DNA of 64,000 nucleotides, taken from assembly GCA_964472905.1 (NCBI GenBank), contig CAYYMI010000004.1, forward strand, positions 1 to 64,000, in the 5' to 3' direction. Below are positions 30,864-40,470 of this stretch, piece by piece. Position numbers and translations under genes: made by a program. Each line of letters starts with the position of its first letter. Positions within the stretch are counted from its first letter, which is position 1. A model generated the notes under the pieces. It was not told the origin of the DNA, did no database searches, and was given only the letters and a program-made list of their open reading frames with translations. The DNA comes from Hellea sp964472905. GTDB taxonomy: Bacteria > Pseudomonadota > Alphaproteobacteria > Caulobacterales > Maricaulaceae.

Positions 30864-32852
30864 ATGACGATAACTCTTTATGCGCTTTCTATGCGTTTTA
30901 TGGGGATAGTGTTTGGGTGCCTGCTGAGCCTGATGATGGCTGGCATCGCCATGGCTCAAACCCTCAGCCCAGCCGAAGTGACAGTGTGCAAAAACATTAA
31001 ACACTGCGCCGACATCATAGACCAACATTCCCCTGAAGAATTTGACTATGACGTCTTACATCAAGAATTTATGCGTCTTGGGCCCCAAGCTGTAGGACTT
31101 TTATTTCGCATGATGAACAGTAAAGATGAGGTCGCAATATCCAGAGCGCAGTCTGTCCTATCAGCAAAAAATATCACATTTAGCCCTCAAGATCAGAGCT
31201 TAATCGCACGCTTATGGCCGCGCGGTAATTTAGCGGCCCACGCTAAAATAATGGAAAACAATCTCTCCCCCGTCATATTAAGCCGCGCAATAGAAACATT
31301 GAGTAATGATAATCCTGAGGTTCGAAACTTAGCCAGAGGTTTAATTGATAGGGCCTCACGGTCACGGGCACTTCCTAAATTATCAGATTTAGATATCACC
31401 CGCTTATCAAAAGCCGCCATTCATCACCCTTCACCCGGAATGGTGAAGCTATTAGCGGAAAGGTCTAGTAACAAAACTCAGCCCGTATTCACGCGTATTT
31501 TACGCTCTGGCGACGCTCCTTCTGTTATCACCTCTTATGAGGCTCTTTTTGCAAAGGATCAAAAAACAGCCTTTCAGACGCTGTTGAGAACCTTATATGA
31601 TTTAAAAGAGAATGAAGGCCAATCGGCCCTCGCCTTGGCTGCGCTTTTACAACATCGCCACAAATCGCGCTCGGATGGGTTTTATCTAAAATTTGCAAAA
31701 GACATCGCCAATGATCCCAAGATGAGCCCCATGGGCCGGGTCGTCGGCTTTGATGCAGTGATGGGATATGATTATGCGTCTGCTCAAAATAGAGTTTTGC
31801 TCCCCAATACACCTTTGATGATCGAAAATTTAAAAGCAGCCCTCAAGGCCTATCCAGATGTTCCCATAAATTACGCTCGAAATTTTTATCATTCGGCTAA
31901 AGATAATGCGCAGCCTTGGGCTAATGTAATTTGGAACAAATTAAAGACCGACCCTTACAAAAATCCTGATACGGCCGTTACATTTTTTCGCTACATCGGG
32001 GAGTTATCCAGCCCCGCAGCTCAGTCGGTTGTTTCTCAAGCGCTAAATGATCAACGTGATTATGGGATGATTAACCTAGGGCTTAAGACCGCTTTACGTC
32101 AAAAAGATAAAAGTCGGTTACGAGAATTCGAAACGTTTTTAACTCATCCAATTTCTGACGTCCGAGCCACAAGTGCAGCAGCTATAACGGCCTTAAAAAA
32201 CAACCAACAGTCTTTATCGCCTGAACGCCTCGCGGATAATACCAGTCAATTAAATAGCAATTCTAAATTCTGCCAAGCTATCCCAATAAACTTTAAGGCC
32301 GGTGTCAATCAACTCCCATTCTTTGATTTAAAAGATGCGGCCATACAGACCAAAGCTCCGCTAAGACATTTTGTAAACTCAATCGCTCCCACCTCTACGG
32401 GATGGCTTGTCGGCTATGGAGCAGGAGATGCGGGGGGCGATTTACAGTTTTATGATAACAATACGGGCCAAGGGGCATCAATCATGTATCCGGCCGGAAA
32501 ACATATCCCAATAGCGCATGATAACGTTCAAGCTATTCTTCCCATTATACCTCAACCGCTCGGTCAATATGCCTCTGATTTTTGGGCTGTTATCACTCAT
32601 AACGGCCCTACAAATAATGCTGCGGTTTACCGAATTTCAAAAAATGGGACTGGGTTTACCCTTGATCGACACGCGCAGCTTCCCAGTAATAAGGTTCAAC
32701 TCTCCCAGCAAGCCAATGCAGATTTATTCATAAGTTTCTTTGAAGGCCGAGATAAGAAAACGGTTCATCCACCCTTGATTTTATCTAAAGAGGGGAGCCT
32801 CAGACGCGCTTGTGAAACACCGACAAACACCCCTTTAAAGGTCCTTCCTTAA
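30864..32852 (+). CDS. Secreted alpha-helical repeat protein, function unknown
   Basis: 662 residues. A signal peptide ends near GIAMAQ (about residue 32); a start at 30891 (MRFMGIVFG) is equally possible. A short cysteine motif follows (VCKNIKHCADI). Residues 45 to about 460 are almost all alpha helical with irregular HEAT-like units (for example ISRAIETLSNDNPEVRNLARGLI, SDVRATSAAAITALKNN). The last 190 residues switch to a beta-rich globular part. I recognise no family. It probably acts in the periplasm. Mrp starts directly after its stop codon, so they are co-transcribed. Confidence 0.72.
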   Translation: MTITLYALSMRFMGIVFGCLLSLMMAGIAMAQTLSPAEVTVCKNIKHCADIIDQHSPEEFDYDVLHQEFMRLGPQAVGLLFRMMNSKDEVAISRAQSVLSAKNITFSPQDQSLIARLWPRGNLAAHAKIMENNLSPVILSRAIETLSNDNPEVRNLARGLIDRASRSRALPKLSDLDITRLSKAAIHHPSPGMVKLLAERSSNKTQPVFTRILRSGDAPSVITSYEALFAKDQKTAFQTLLRTLYDLKENEGQSALALAALLQHRHKSRSDGFYLKFAKDIANDPKMSPMGRVVGFDAVMGYDYASAQNRVLLPNTPLMIENLKAALKAYPDVPINYARNFYHSAKDNAQPWANVIWNKLKTDPYKNPDTAVTFFRYIGELSSPAAQSVVSQALNDQRDYGMINLGLKTALRQKDKSRLREFETFLTHPISDVRATSAAAITALKNNQQSLSPERLADNTSQLNSNSKFCQAIPINFKAGVNQLPFFDLKDAAIQTKAPLRHFVNSIAPTSTGWLVGYGAGDAGGDLQFYDNNTGQGASIMYPAGKHIPIAHDNVQAILPIIPQPLGQYASDFWAVITHNGPTNNAAVYRISKNGTGFTLDRHAQLPSNKVQLSQQANADLFISFFEGRDKKTVHPPLILSKEGSLRRACETPTNTPLKVLP

Positions 32853-33947
32853 ATGACCTATTCCGAGTCTGCGGCCCTTAAAGCTCTCTCCGAAATACGC
32901 GATCCGCGAACAGGTCGAGACATTGTCTCGGCTGGAATGTTAGGCGATCTTGTTTTTAACGACGGCACATTACGCGCGGTGATTCTTATAGACCCAGCCC
33001 TTGCCAGCGGGTTTGAGCCCGTGCGTAAATCAGCAGAAGATACATTAAATCTCTTAAAGGGCGTGAACAAAGCTTCAGTCATTTTAACAGCCCATAAAGC
33101 GGCCCCGAAGGTTGGAGCCTCGGCCAAACCCAAACGCAGCCCAAATCCACATCAAGCCAGACGTCCTGAAGGCTATCAAGGCGACGGAAAAACCGACACA
33201 GTTCTGGCCGTAAGTTCCGCCAAGGGCGGGGTTGGTAAATCGACCATAGCCGTCAATCTTGCCGTCGCTCTCGCAAAGCAAGGTAAAGCCGTTGGCCTTC
33301 TTGATGCAGACATTCACGGGCCTAGCGCGCCAATATTATTAGGCCTAAAGGGGGTTCGCGCCCATACCGAAGAAGCCTTTGGACGGCGGTTGATCAAACC
33401 CTTTGAAGCACATGGCATCAAAGCGATGTCGATTGGGTTTTTGACCGAAGATGATGGACCTATCATTTGGCGCGGGCCGATGGTGCAAGGCGCGATATCC
33501 AAAATGCTATGGGATGTAAATTGGGGGAAGCTCGATTATCTGATCATAGATATGCCGCCAGGCACAGGCGATGCGCAATTAGGCCTAGCGCAAGACATAA
33601 AGCCTAAAGGCGCGATCATTGTCTCAACGCCGCAAGACCTTGCTTTGGCCGATGCGCGCAAAGGCGTAAAAATGTTTGAGAAAGTCGATATCCCTATTGT
33701 CGGGCTGATTGAGAATATGAGTGTTTATATCTGCCCAGACTGTGGCAATGCTCATCATATATTCGGAAAAGACGGCGCTAAAAATGAGGCTAAAAAGCTC
33801 GGCGTTCCATTTCTCGGCGGCGCGCCTTTAGATATTACTATCCGTGAAAGCGGTGATGCAGGCATCCCCGCCGCATCTGGGAGCGGTAAAGTCGCTGATA
33901 TATTTATGCAAATAGCTAAAAAGCTAATCGACCAATCTAAAGCCTAG
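32853..33947 (+). CDS. apbC: Mrp/NBP35-family Fe-S cluster carrier ATPase
   Basis: 364 residues. An N-terminal MIP18-like domain (SESAALKALSEIRDPRTG, about 1-95) precedes a P-loop domain with SAKGGVGKST (about 121-130), DADIHGPSAPILLG and a CxxC (ICPDCGN, about 292) used for cluster binding by the dimer. It delivers Fe-S clusters to apoproteins. ATG begins immediately after the preceding stop (0 bp). It converges on the cell-wall hydrolase with a 4-bp overlap. Confidence 0.93.
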   Translation: MTYSESAALKALSEIRDPRTGRDIVSAGMLGDLVFNDGTLRAVILIDPALASGFEPVRKSAEDTLNLLKGVNKASVILTAHKAAPKVGASAKPKRSPNPHQARRPEGYQGDGKTDTVLAVSSAKGGVGKSTIAVNLAVALAKQGKAVGLLDADIHGPSAPILLGLKGVRAHTEEAFGRRLIKPFEAHGIKAMSIGFLTEDDGPIIWRGPMVQGAISKMLWDVNWGKLDYLIIDMPPGTGDAQLGLAQDIKPKGAIIVSTPQDLALADARKGVKMFEKVDIPIVGLIENMSVYICPDCGNAHHIFGKDGAKNEAKKLGVPFLGGAPLDITIRESGDAGIPAASGSGKVADIFMQIAKKLIDQSKA

Positions 33948-34750
33948 GTCGGCGGAGCCACAGAGACACTGGCGCTTGGCGCAGGACGCTCACGAAATTT
34001 AAAGCGGTAAAACTTGTGATAACCGATTTGCTTTGTAAAACGCATATTCGGGGCCCATTTCGGATTAACTTCAACCGTATGATAATGCGTTGAACGGTTT
34101 GTAAAAGGCGTCACACCATTGGTTAAAGTCACGGTCGCAACATGTTGGCTGTTTTCCCATGACTTACCGTAAGGTTCTTTCATCGTTGACCCGTCGCAAG
34201 TAAAACTAAACTGACATCCTGTTATCCGCTCTGCGCCTTGATAAACAACCCCGCAAATTGTGTTAGGATAATGCTTGGATTTTACGCGGTTTTGAACAAC
34301 TTCGGCGACGGCCTTTTGCCCAGATTTTGTTTCAGAGCGCGCTTCATAATAAACGGCTTCAGACAAACAGCGATGCTCTTGCGCCTTAAATTTTGCGGTA
34401 TCCATCATTTCAGCTGAGACACCTAAAAGGTCATTCGTCATGACAATATCACGCATCAATGGATTGATAATATTTTTATCCGTGTGGAAATCAGTTAAAG
34501 TCTGCGCATGACCTGATATTTCAACGGTTGAGAGGTCAATACCTTGAAAAGCTTCTGCCCGGGCTTGCCAAACAGCTGCTTCACGCTGTGACGCCGCTTT
34601 GTCTGCAATAGCCGGAAACGCCCAAGCCGCTGTCCCAATGGCCATAGATGCCATCGCCCAGCCCGCAAATATATATCGTTTTGGTCGCATATAATCTACC
34701 ATGGCGGCGGGGTGTAACGACCCAACCTGACTTTGACAACTCCTCATCAC
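33944..34750 (-). CDS. Cell-wall hydrolase, SleB-like (Hydrolase_2)
   Basis: 268 residues. A membrane or signal segment (YIFAGWAMASMAIGTAAWAF) precedes the catalytic domain at about 120-250: CLSEAVYYEARSETKSGQKAVAEVVQNRV, then CGVVYQG and CQFSFTCDG. The Glu of the YYEAR block is the usual catalytic residue. It is expected to cleave glycan strands of peptidoglycan in the periplasm. ATG codons at 34702 and 34690 are alternative starts and no ribosome site decides between them. Confidence 0.86.
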   Translation of the reverse strand: MMRSCQSQVGSLHPAAMVDYMRPKRYIFAGWAMASMAIGTAAWAFPAIADKAASQREAAVWQARAEAFQGIDLSTVEISGHAQTLTDFHTDKNIINPLMRDIVMTNDLLGVSAEMMDTAKFKAQEHRCLSEAVYYEARSETKSGQKAVAEVVQNRVKSKHYPNTICGVVYQGAERITGCQFSFTCDGSTMKEPYGKSWENSQHVATVTLTNGVTPFTNRSTHYHTVEVNPKWAPNMRFTKQIGYHKFYRFKFRERPAPSASVSVAPPT

Positions 34751-34920
34751 GCTACGCAGACAGAATCATGCGATTTGTGACATCTAAGCCACAACTCATG
34801 AAGATTTATGGTTAATCTTAGATTAAATTTCATAGGTGCATTTTCTATATTACACCTTATGAGTGTAATATTGCCTTTAGACTCTTAAAAAAGAATGTAG
34901 ATTAGAAGAATCAGTCCTAA

Positions 34921-37575
34921 TTATGAAGATTTTGCGGCAATTGCAGCTTGAGCTGCCGCTAATCTCGCGATTGGTACCCGATAAGGTGAGCAAGACACAT
35001 AGTTCAGCCCCGCATTATGACAGAAGGTAATCGACGCCGGATCGCCGCCATGTTCACCGCAAATACCCAGTTTGAGATCTGATTTCACAGCTTTTCCGCG
35101 CTCTGTGGCAATAGAGATCAAATCCCCAACACCATCTTGATCAAGCGTCACAAAAGGATCTTTTTCCATAATACCCGCGCGGACATAATCGGGTAAAAAC
35201 TTACCTGCATCATCGCGCGACAGACCAAAGGTCGTTTGCGTGAGATCGTTCGTCCCGAAACTGAAAAACTCAGCATGAGGCGCAATATCTCCTGCCCGCA
35301 AGGCTGCGCGGGGGAGTTCAATCATCGTCCCGACAATATAGCTCAGAGCGCCAACCTCTTGCGCCACGCCATCAATCACAGTTTTCAATATTTCTAATTC
35401 TTTCGCTGAAGAGACAAGTGGGATCATAATTTCGGCCACAGGGGTCACGCCATTTTCTTCAGAGACTAATTTTTGCGCTTCAAAAATCGCGCGGGCTTGC
35501 ATCTCGTAAATTTCGGGATAGCTAATCCCCAAGCGACACCCTCTATGGCCGAGCATAGGATTAGATTCAGCAAGTTCACGTGCGCGCGCCATCAGTTCCT
35601 TGGTCGGCAATCCCAATGTATCGGCCACTGATTGAATATCGGCCTCTGCATGAGGCAAGAATTCATGAAGCGGCGGATCGAGCAAACGGATTGTCGATGG
35701 GCGGTCTTCCATAATGCGGAAGATCGCCGCAAAGTCATCGCGCTGAACGGGCAGTATTTTCGCTAATGCGTCTTCGCGATCAGACTTATCTCCCGCCAAA
35801 ATCATTTCTCGGAAATGGGCCAAGCGATCCGCTTCAAAGAACATATGCTCGGTTCGGCACAGACCAATACCTTCGGCCCCAAAATCTATAGCCGTTTGAA
35901 CATCAATTGGCGTTTCGGCGTTCGTGCGAATACCCAGCGTTCTGGCGTCATCGGCCCAACCCATGACCTTAGCAAAATCGCCAGACAATTCAGGCTGTAT
36001 CATATCAACTGAGCCTGCAAAGACTTGCCCCGTTGCGCCGTCCACGGTGACGATCTCGCCTTTTTTGACAATACGGCCAGCAACTGAAAATTGCTGCGCG
36101 TCATAATCGATACGAATATCGCCTGCGCCTGAGACACAAGGCGTACCCATGCCGCGCGCCACAACAGCGGCGTGAGACGTCATGCCTCCGCGAGCGGTGA
36201 CAATCGCTTCGGCGGCATGCATGCCGTGAATATCTTCGGGCGATGTTTCGGTGCGCACCAAAATAACTTTATGACCTTTTTTCTTAAGCTCTTCGGCTTC
36301 GTCTGAGCTAAAGACAACTTCGCCAATGGCTGCGCCTGGTGAGGCCGGTAGACCCATCGCGATAACATCGCGCTCCGCATCTGGATCAAGTGTCGGATGT
36401 AGCAATTGATCTAAAGATAAAGGATCAACCCGCATCAAGGCTTCATCAGGCGTAATCTGTCCCGCTTCGGCCATATCAACCGCGATCTTGAGCGCGGCGC
36501 GGGCGGTGCGTTTACCTGTCCGCGTTTGCAGCATCCAGAGCTTGCCCTGCTCGACAGTAAATTCAATGTCCTGCATATCGCGGTAATGCGCTTCGAGCTT
36601 TTCGAATGTGGCGGCCAGTTCATTATAAACATCCGGCAAAGCCTCTTCCATAGAGGGCGCGTCTTCACCCATCTCAAGGCGGGCCTTCTTAGTCAAAGTT
36701 TGCGGTGTACGAATACCTGCCACAACATCTTCGCCTTGGGCGTTAATTAAAAACTCCCCGTAATAATCATTCGCGCCTGTTGACGGGTCACGCGTAAAGG
36801 CGACGCCCGTTGCGCTTGTCTGTCCCATATTACCAAACACCATGGCTTGGACATTTAGAGCTGTTCCCCAAGCAGCAGGGATATCGTTGAGACGCCGGTA
36901 GACGATGGCGCGGTCATTCATCCATGAGCCAAAAACAGCATCGATTGCGCCTTGCAGCTGCTCGCGCGGATCTTGCGGAAACTCGCGGCCAAGAGCGCGC
37001 TTAACCGCGTCTTTGTAACTCTCAATAACCTCGGCCCAATCCTCAGCCTCCATTTCGGTGTCGAGCATATAGCCTTGATCATCTTTGTGACGCTCCAAAA
37101 TATCTTCGAAATTATGATGGTGAACGCCCAACACCACATCTGAATACATCGTGATAAAGCGGCGATAACTATCCAGCGCAAAGCGTTTATCGCCTGAGAG
37201 CTTGGCAAGGCCTTCAACGGTCTCGTCATTAAGACCGAGATTCAAAACCGTATCCATCATGCCCGGCATAGAGGCGCGCGCGCCAGAGCGCACGGAAACT
37301 AAAAGCGGATTAGACGCATCCCCGAATTTTTTACCGGTCAGTTTTTCAATATGGGTCAGGCCCGTTTCAGTTTGCGGGCTTAGATCATCAGGATAAGTCT
37401 CATTATTATCGTAATAGCTCGTGCAGACTTCTGTTGTCATCGTGAAGCCTGGCGGGACAGGCAGACCAAGGCTAGCCATCTCGGCAAGGTTAGCCCCTTT
37501 GCCGCCCAGCAGGTTCTTCATAGTGGTATTCCCTTCGGCAGAGCCGCCGCCGAAATTATAAACCCATTTTGTCAT
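34921..37575 (-). CDS. ppdK: Pyruvate phosphate dikinase
   Basis: 884 residues, the normal length. The N-terminal nucleotide domain starts WVYNFGGGSAEGN...LLGGKGANLAEMA. The swivelling phosphohistidine domain has GGMTSHAAVVARGMG (catalytic His about 455). The C-terminal PEP/pyruvate barrel holds GLCRTEHMFF and GICGEHGGDPASI. It interconverts pyruvate plus ATP plus Pi with PEP plus AMP plus PPi. It follows glyS on the same strand after 55 bp with a weak hairpin between them. Confidence 0.96.
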   Translation of the reverse strand: MTKWVYNFGGGSAEGNTTMKNLLGGKGANLAEMASLGLPVPPGFTMTTEVCTSYYDNNETYPDDLSPQTETGLTHIEKLTGKKFGDASNPLLVSVRSGARASMPGMMDTVLNLGLNDETVEGLAKLSGDKRFALDSYRRFITMYSDVVLGVHHHNFEDILERHKDDQGYMLDTEMEAEDWAEVIESYKDAVKRALGREFPQDPREQLQGAIDAVFGSWMNDRAIVYRRLNDIPAAWGTALNVQAMVFGNMGQTSATGVAFTRDPSTGANDYYGEFLINAQGEDVVAGIRTPQTLTKKARLEMGEDAPSMEEALPDVYNELAATFEKLEAHYRDMQDIEFTVEQGKLWMLQTRTGKRTARAALKIAVDMAEAGQITPDEALMRVDPLSLDQLLHPTLDPDAERDVIAMGLPASPGAAIGEVVFSSDEAEELKKKGHKVILVRTETSPEDIHGMHAAEAIVTARGGMTSHAAVVARGMGTPCVSGAGDIRIDYDAQQFSVAGRIVKKGEIVTVDGATGQVFAGSVDMIQPELSGDFAKVMGWADDARTLGIRTNAETPIDVQTAIDFGAEGIGLCRTEHMFFEADRLAHFREMILAGDKSDREDALAKILPVQRDDFAAIFRIMEDRPSTIRLLDPPLHEFLPHAEADIQSVADTLGLPTKELMARARELAESNPMLGHRGCRLGISYPEIYEMQARAIFEAQKLVSEENGVTPVAEIMIPLVSSAKELEILKTVIDGVAQEVGALSYIVGTMIELPRAALRAGDIAPHAEFFSFGTNDLTQTTFGLSRDDAGKFLPDYVRAGIMEKDPFVTLDQDGVGDLISIATERGKAVKSDLKLGICGEHGGDPASITFCHNAGLNYVSCSPYRVPIARLAAAQAAIAAKSS

Positions 37576-37630
37576 AAGATTGTTCCGTACTTATGCCCCA
37601 TTCATTCGGGGTCTATGTAACACAGAAATA

Positions 37631-39772
37631 TTAACCGTTTATGCGGTCGAAGTCTGCAATTTGCCGCGCGGTATCACGAATTTGCAGTAAAAGTCTAAGG
37701 TTGTTTTCTTTGACAGCGGTGTCATCTGAAATAACTTGTACATCGGTGAAAAATGCATCGATGGGCGTGCGTAATTTTGCCAAAATCTGCATAGATTCTG
37801 TGTAGTTTTCACTCGCCAAAGCTTTTTCAATATTAGGACTGGCTTTTTGCAACGCCTCATAAAGCGCAGTTGATTCTTTTATCTTTGGCTTTGACGGCGT
37901 ACCTTCGGGCAAATCACCCTTCTTGGCTTCGGCCTTTAAGATATTGGCAGCACGTTTATACCCCGCGAGTAGGTTTTCGCCCTCGGGGGTTTCAAGGAAA
38001 GATTGGAGGGCGGTGGTGCGGTTTACTATATCGACTAGATCATCTTTCAACATTGGGTCTTCAAATATCGCTGTAACGCAATCATGTCGATATTCTTCAT
38101 TGCTTAATGAGTTCTCTAACCTCTCTTGAATGAACATGATGAGATTAACGACCACAGAGTCTGCTCTACCACCTTCAATAATAAGACCTCCATAATCCTC
38201 ATGTTTCTTCTGAGTATATACTCGAGACTCGCCTGTGCTGTTCACCACAAAGTCATCGATGAGTTCGATATGCTGGTTAAGAATTTCAAATAGCTTTAAT
38301 CTCAAATTATTCTCTAAAATAATTCGCACTACGCCAAGAGCAGCACGCCTTAACGCATAAGGATCTTTCGAGCCTGTGGGTTTTTCATCGATAGCCCAGA
38401 AGCCAACAAGGGTGTCAAGTTTATCCGCGAGCGCGACAGCGACCGCTACAGGATTAGTCGGGACAGCATCGCTAGGCCCTTGAGGTTTGTAATGTTGCTC
38501 AATCGCTTCTGCGATATCTTTATCCCCGCCTTCACGTCGATACATTTGCGCGCCGATTTGGCCTTGCAGACTTGTAAACTCAACAACCGTCTGGGTGACC
38601 AAATCACATTTAGCGAGTTTAGCCGCCTGCTCCGCTTTATCAGGATCAGCGCCAACTTTGGGCGCGAGCTCTCTGGCGAGGGCCGCAACGCGTTCCGCTT
38701 TGTCTCGGATAGAGCCAAGCTTTTTATGAAACACCACTGTGTCCAGCTTATCATAATAATCAATGAGATTTGTCTTGGCATCTTCGGATTGGAAAAATTG
38801 CGCGTCGGCCAATCTTGCGGAGATGACTTTACCATTACCCGCTTTAATCGCGGCTCCGCCATCGGGGGCAATTTGATTGGCGACAATAATATAATGCGCG
38901 GCAAGGCTCCCCGTTTTAGGGTCGCGTACCGTGAATGTCTTTTGATGTGTTTTTAATGTAAGGCGAATGACTTCATCGGGGAGCTCCAAAAAGCTGGGGT
39001 CCATATCGCCCAAAATCACAACAGGCCATTCGGCCAATCCTGCCACTTCATTGAGCAGGCCTTGATCTTCGACAAGTTCTAAATCTTTGGCGCTGCAGAC
39101 CTCGCGGGCATCCTTCAGGATTTTATCTTTGCGCTCACAGGTACAGATCATGACGTGACCTTTTCCCTCAAGCTGTTTGCGGTAATCTTTGAAACTCTTA
39201 ACCGTATAGGGCCCCTTGCCATGACGACGATGGCCTTCGGTCGTATTGCCCGTCTTGACGCCGCCAACCTCAAACTCAATCGTCTTACCATCCAGCAAAC
39301 AAATCATACTGGTGAGCGGTCGTACCCACCGAAAGTTTGAACTGCCCGACTTCATGGATTTAGGCCACGGGAAATTATTCATAATCTCTGGGATAAGCGT
39401 TTTGATAATATCCGCGCTCTCCATGCCTGATTTTTCAATCACAGCGACATAGAAATCGCCCTTTTTAGGGTCGGTGCGGATTTCCGCCTCGGAAATATCG
39501 GACAGCCCTGCACCGCGCATAAATCCAGCCAAAGCTTGCTCCGGCGAGCCCACACGCGGCCCCTTGCGTTCTTCAGAGATATCAGGTGAGCGCAACGGAA
39601 TATCCGCGGTAAAGACCAAACGCCTTGGCCCCGTATAGCAATGCTCCCCCTCAACGGTGAGACCCGCTTTGGTCAGCCCGTCCACAAGTGCCTTGGACAA
39701 ATCTTGCCCGGCCCTTTGCTGCATACGCGCAGGAATTTCTGCGCAGAAAATTTCAAATAAAAATTCAGTCAT
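37631..39772 (-). CDS. glyS: Glycyl-tRNA synthetase beta subunit
   Basis: 713 residues, starting MTEFLFEIFCAEIPARMQQRA, the expected GlyS opening (LLxEIgtEElPa). Further blocks are GPRRLVF, FNFPWPKSMKSG-like NFPWPKSM, AKCDLVTQTVVEFTSLQGQIG and DKLDTLVGFWAI. The C-terminal anticodon-binding DALR-like domain follows. Together with GlyQ it charges tRNA-Gly. A lipoprotein gene separates it from glyQ, all on the same strand. Confidence 0.95.
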   Translation of the reverse strand: MTEFLFEIFCAEIPARMQQRAGQDLSKALVDGLTKAGLTVEGEHCYTGPRRLVFTADIPLRSPDISEERKGPRVGSPEQALAGFMRGAGLSDISEAEIRTDPKKGDFYVAVIEKSGMESADIIKTLIPEIMNNFPWPKSMKSGSSNFRWVRPLTSMICLLDGKTIEFEVGGVKTGNTTEGHRRHGKGPYTVKSFKDYRKQLEGKGHVMICTCERKDKILKDAREVCSAKDLELVEDQGLLNEVAGLAEWPVVILGDMDPSFLELPDEVIRLTLKTHQKTFTVRDPKTGSLAAHYIIVANQIAPDGGAAIKAGNGKVISARLADAQFFQSEDAKTNLIDYYDKLDTVVFHKKLGSIRDKAERVAALARELAPKVGADPDKAEQAAKLAKCDLVTQTVVEFTSLQGQIGAQMYRREGGDKDIAEAIEQHYKPQGPSDAVPTNPVAVAVALADKLDTLVGFWAIDEKPTGSKDPYALRRAALGVVRIILENNLRLKLFEILNQHIELIDDFVVNSTGESRVYTQKKHEDYGGLIIEGGRADSVVVNLIMFIQERLENSLSNEEYRHDCVTAIFEDPMLKDDLVDIVNRTTALQSFLETPEGENLLAGYKRAANILKAEAKKGDLPEGTPSKPKIKESTALYEALQKASPNIEKALASENYTESMQILAKLRTPIDAFFTDVQVISDDTAVKENNLRLLLQIRDTARQIADFDRING

Positions 39773-39813
39773 AGTTCAGTGCTGTTTATGCGCAGAAATA
39801 ATCCGCTTGCAAC

Positions 39814-40368
39814 TTATAAGTCGCAATCCCCGACAACTTCGACTCGATTATAGCCACACATTAAGGGGACACCTGCGTCCCAGGCTTTAATACGGCCTAC
39901 AATACCTTTATGGCCGCCATCAGGGGTCGGCTCTGTCACAACTTGGATTTCCACTTCAGGTCCTGACACCGTTTTGAAGTAGCGCACCTTTTTACCGTCC
40001 ATATCCGCCGAGCCGCTTTGTTTGACGGTCCGTAAATTGCCCGTAATGCCAAGTTGATAAGTATCTTGGCCGCTAGAGGTAAATACATATCGCGAATCAT
40101 AATCTGTGTCCGTGGCTTTACCATCCAAAACAATCCGGTTTGCCTTTGATAATTTACAGCCCTGAGGCGGTGTGGATACACCTATCTCGCCAATGATCGG
40201 AAAACCGTCCGGTAATTTGGTCAAATCAAGTGTTTCAATATCATCCGAAGCGGGCGCATTAATGACTGTCAAATTTACAGAAGATGAGGACTGCGATGTA
40301 GACGGGGACGAAGGTTGACAGGCGGCAGCGCATAAAAAGGCTAAAATTGTAATTTTTTTCATAGACAT
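39814..40368 (-). CDS. Small lipoprotein of unknown function between glyQ and glyS
   Basis: About 184 residues from ATG 40368 (MSMKKITILAF), which sits 6 nt after AAGGAG; the frame is open further upstream to 40407. The lipobox is CAAACQ, so it is probably anchored to a membrane. A Ser-rich linker follows, then a beta-rich domain with cysteines (PPQGCKLSKANRIV, MCGYNRVEVVGDCDL) likely to form disulfides. No family recognised. Transcription runs in line with glyQ and glyS. Confidence 0.75.
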   Translation of the reverse strand: MSMKKITILAFLCAAACQPSSPSTSQSSSSVNLTVINAPASDDIETLDLTKLPDGFPIIGEIGVSTPPQGCKLSKANRIVLDGKATDTDYDSRYVFTSSGQDTYQLGITGNLRTVKQSGSADMDGKKVRYFKTVSGPEVEIQVVTEPTPDGGHKGIVGRIKAWDAGVPLMCGYNRVEVVGDCDL

Positions 40369-40470
40369 CATCCTCTCCTTGCGCGCGCACTCATTTATAT
40401 ATCTCACAGTCTATAGCTTTTGGGCGAGACGCCAAAGTCACTTTATATGTTATTTTCGTCATGTTTGAGT

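Noticed and set aside
37585..37610. CCCC-N8-GGGG hairpin between glyS and ppdK
   Set aside because: Four-base stem without a U tract; too weak for a terminator call.
38446..38956. Long frames on both strands inside glyS
   Set aside because: Both overlap the GlyS coding frame, which is continuous and recognised.
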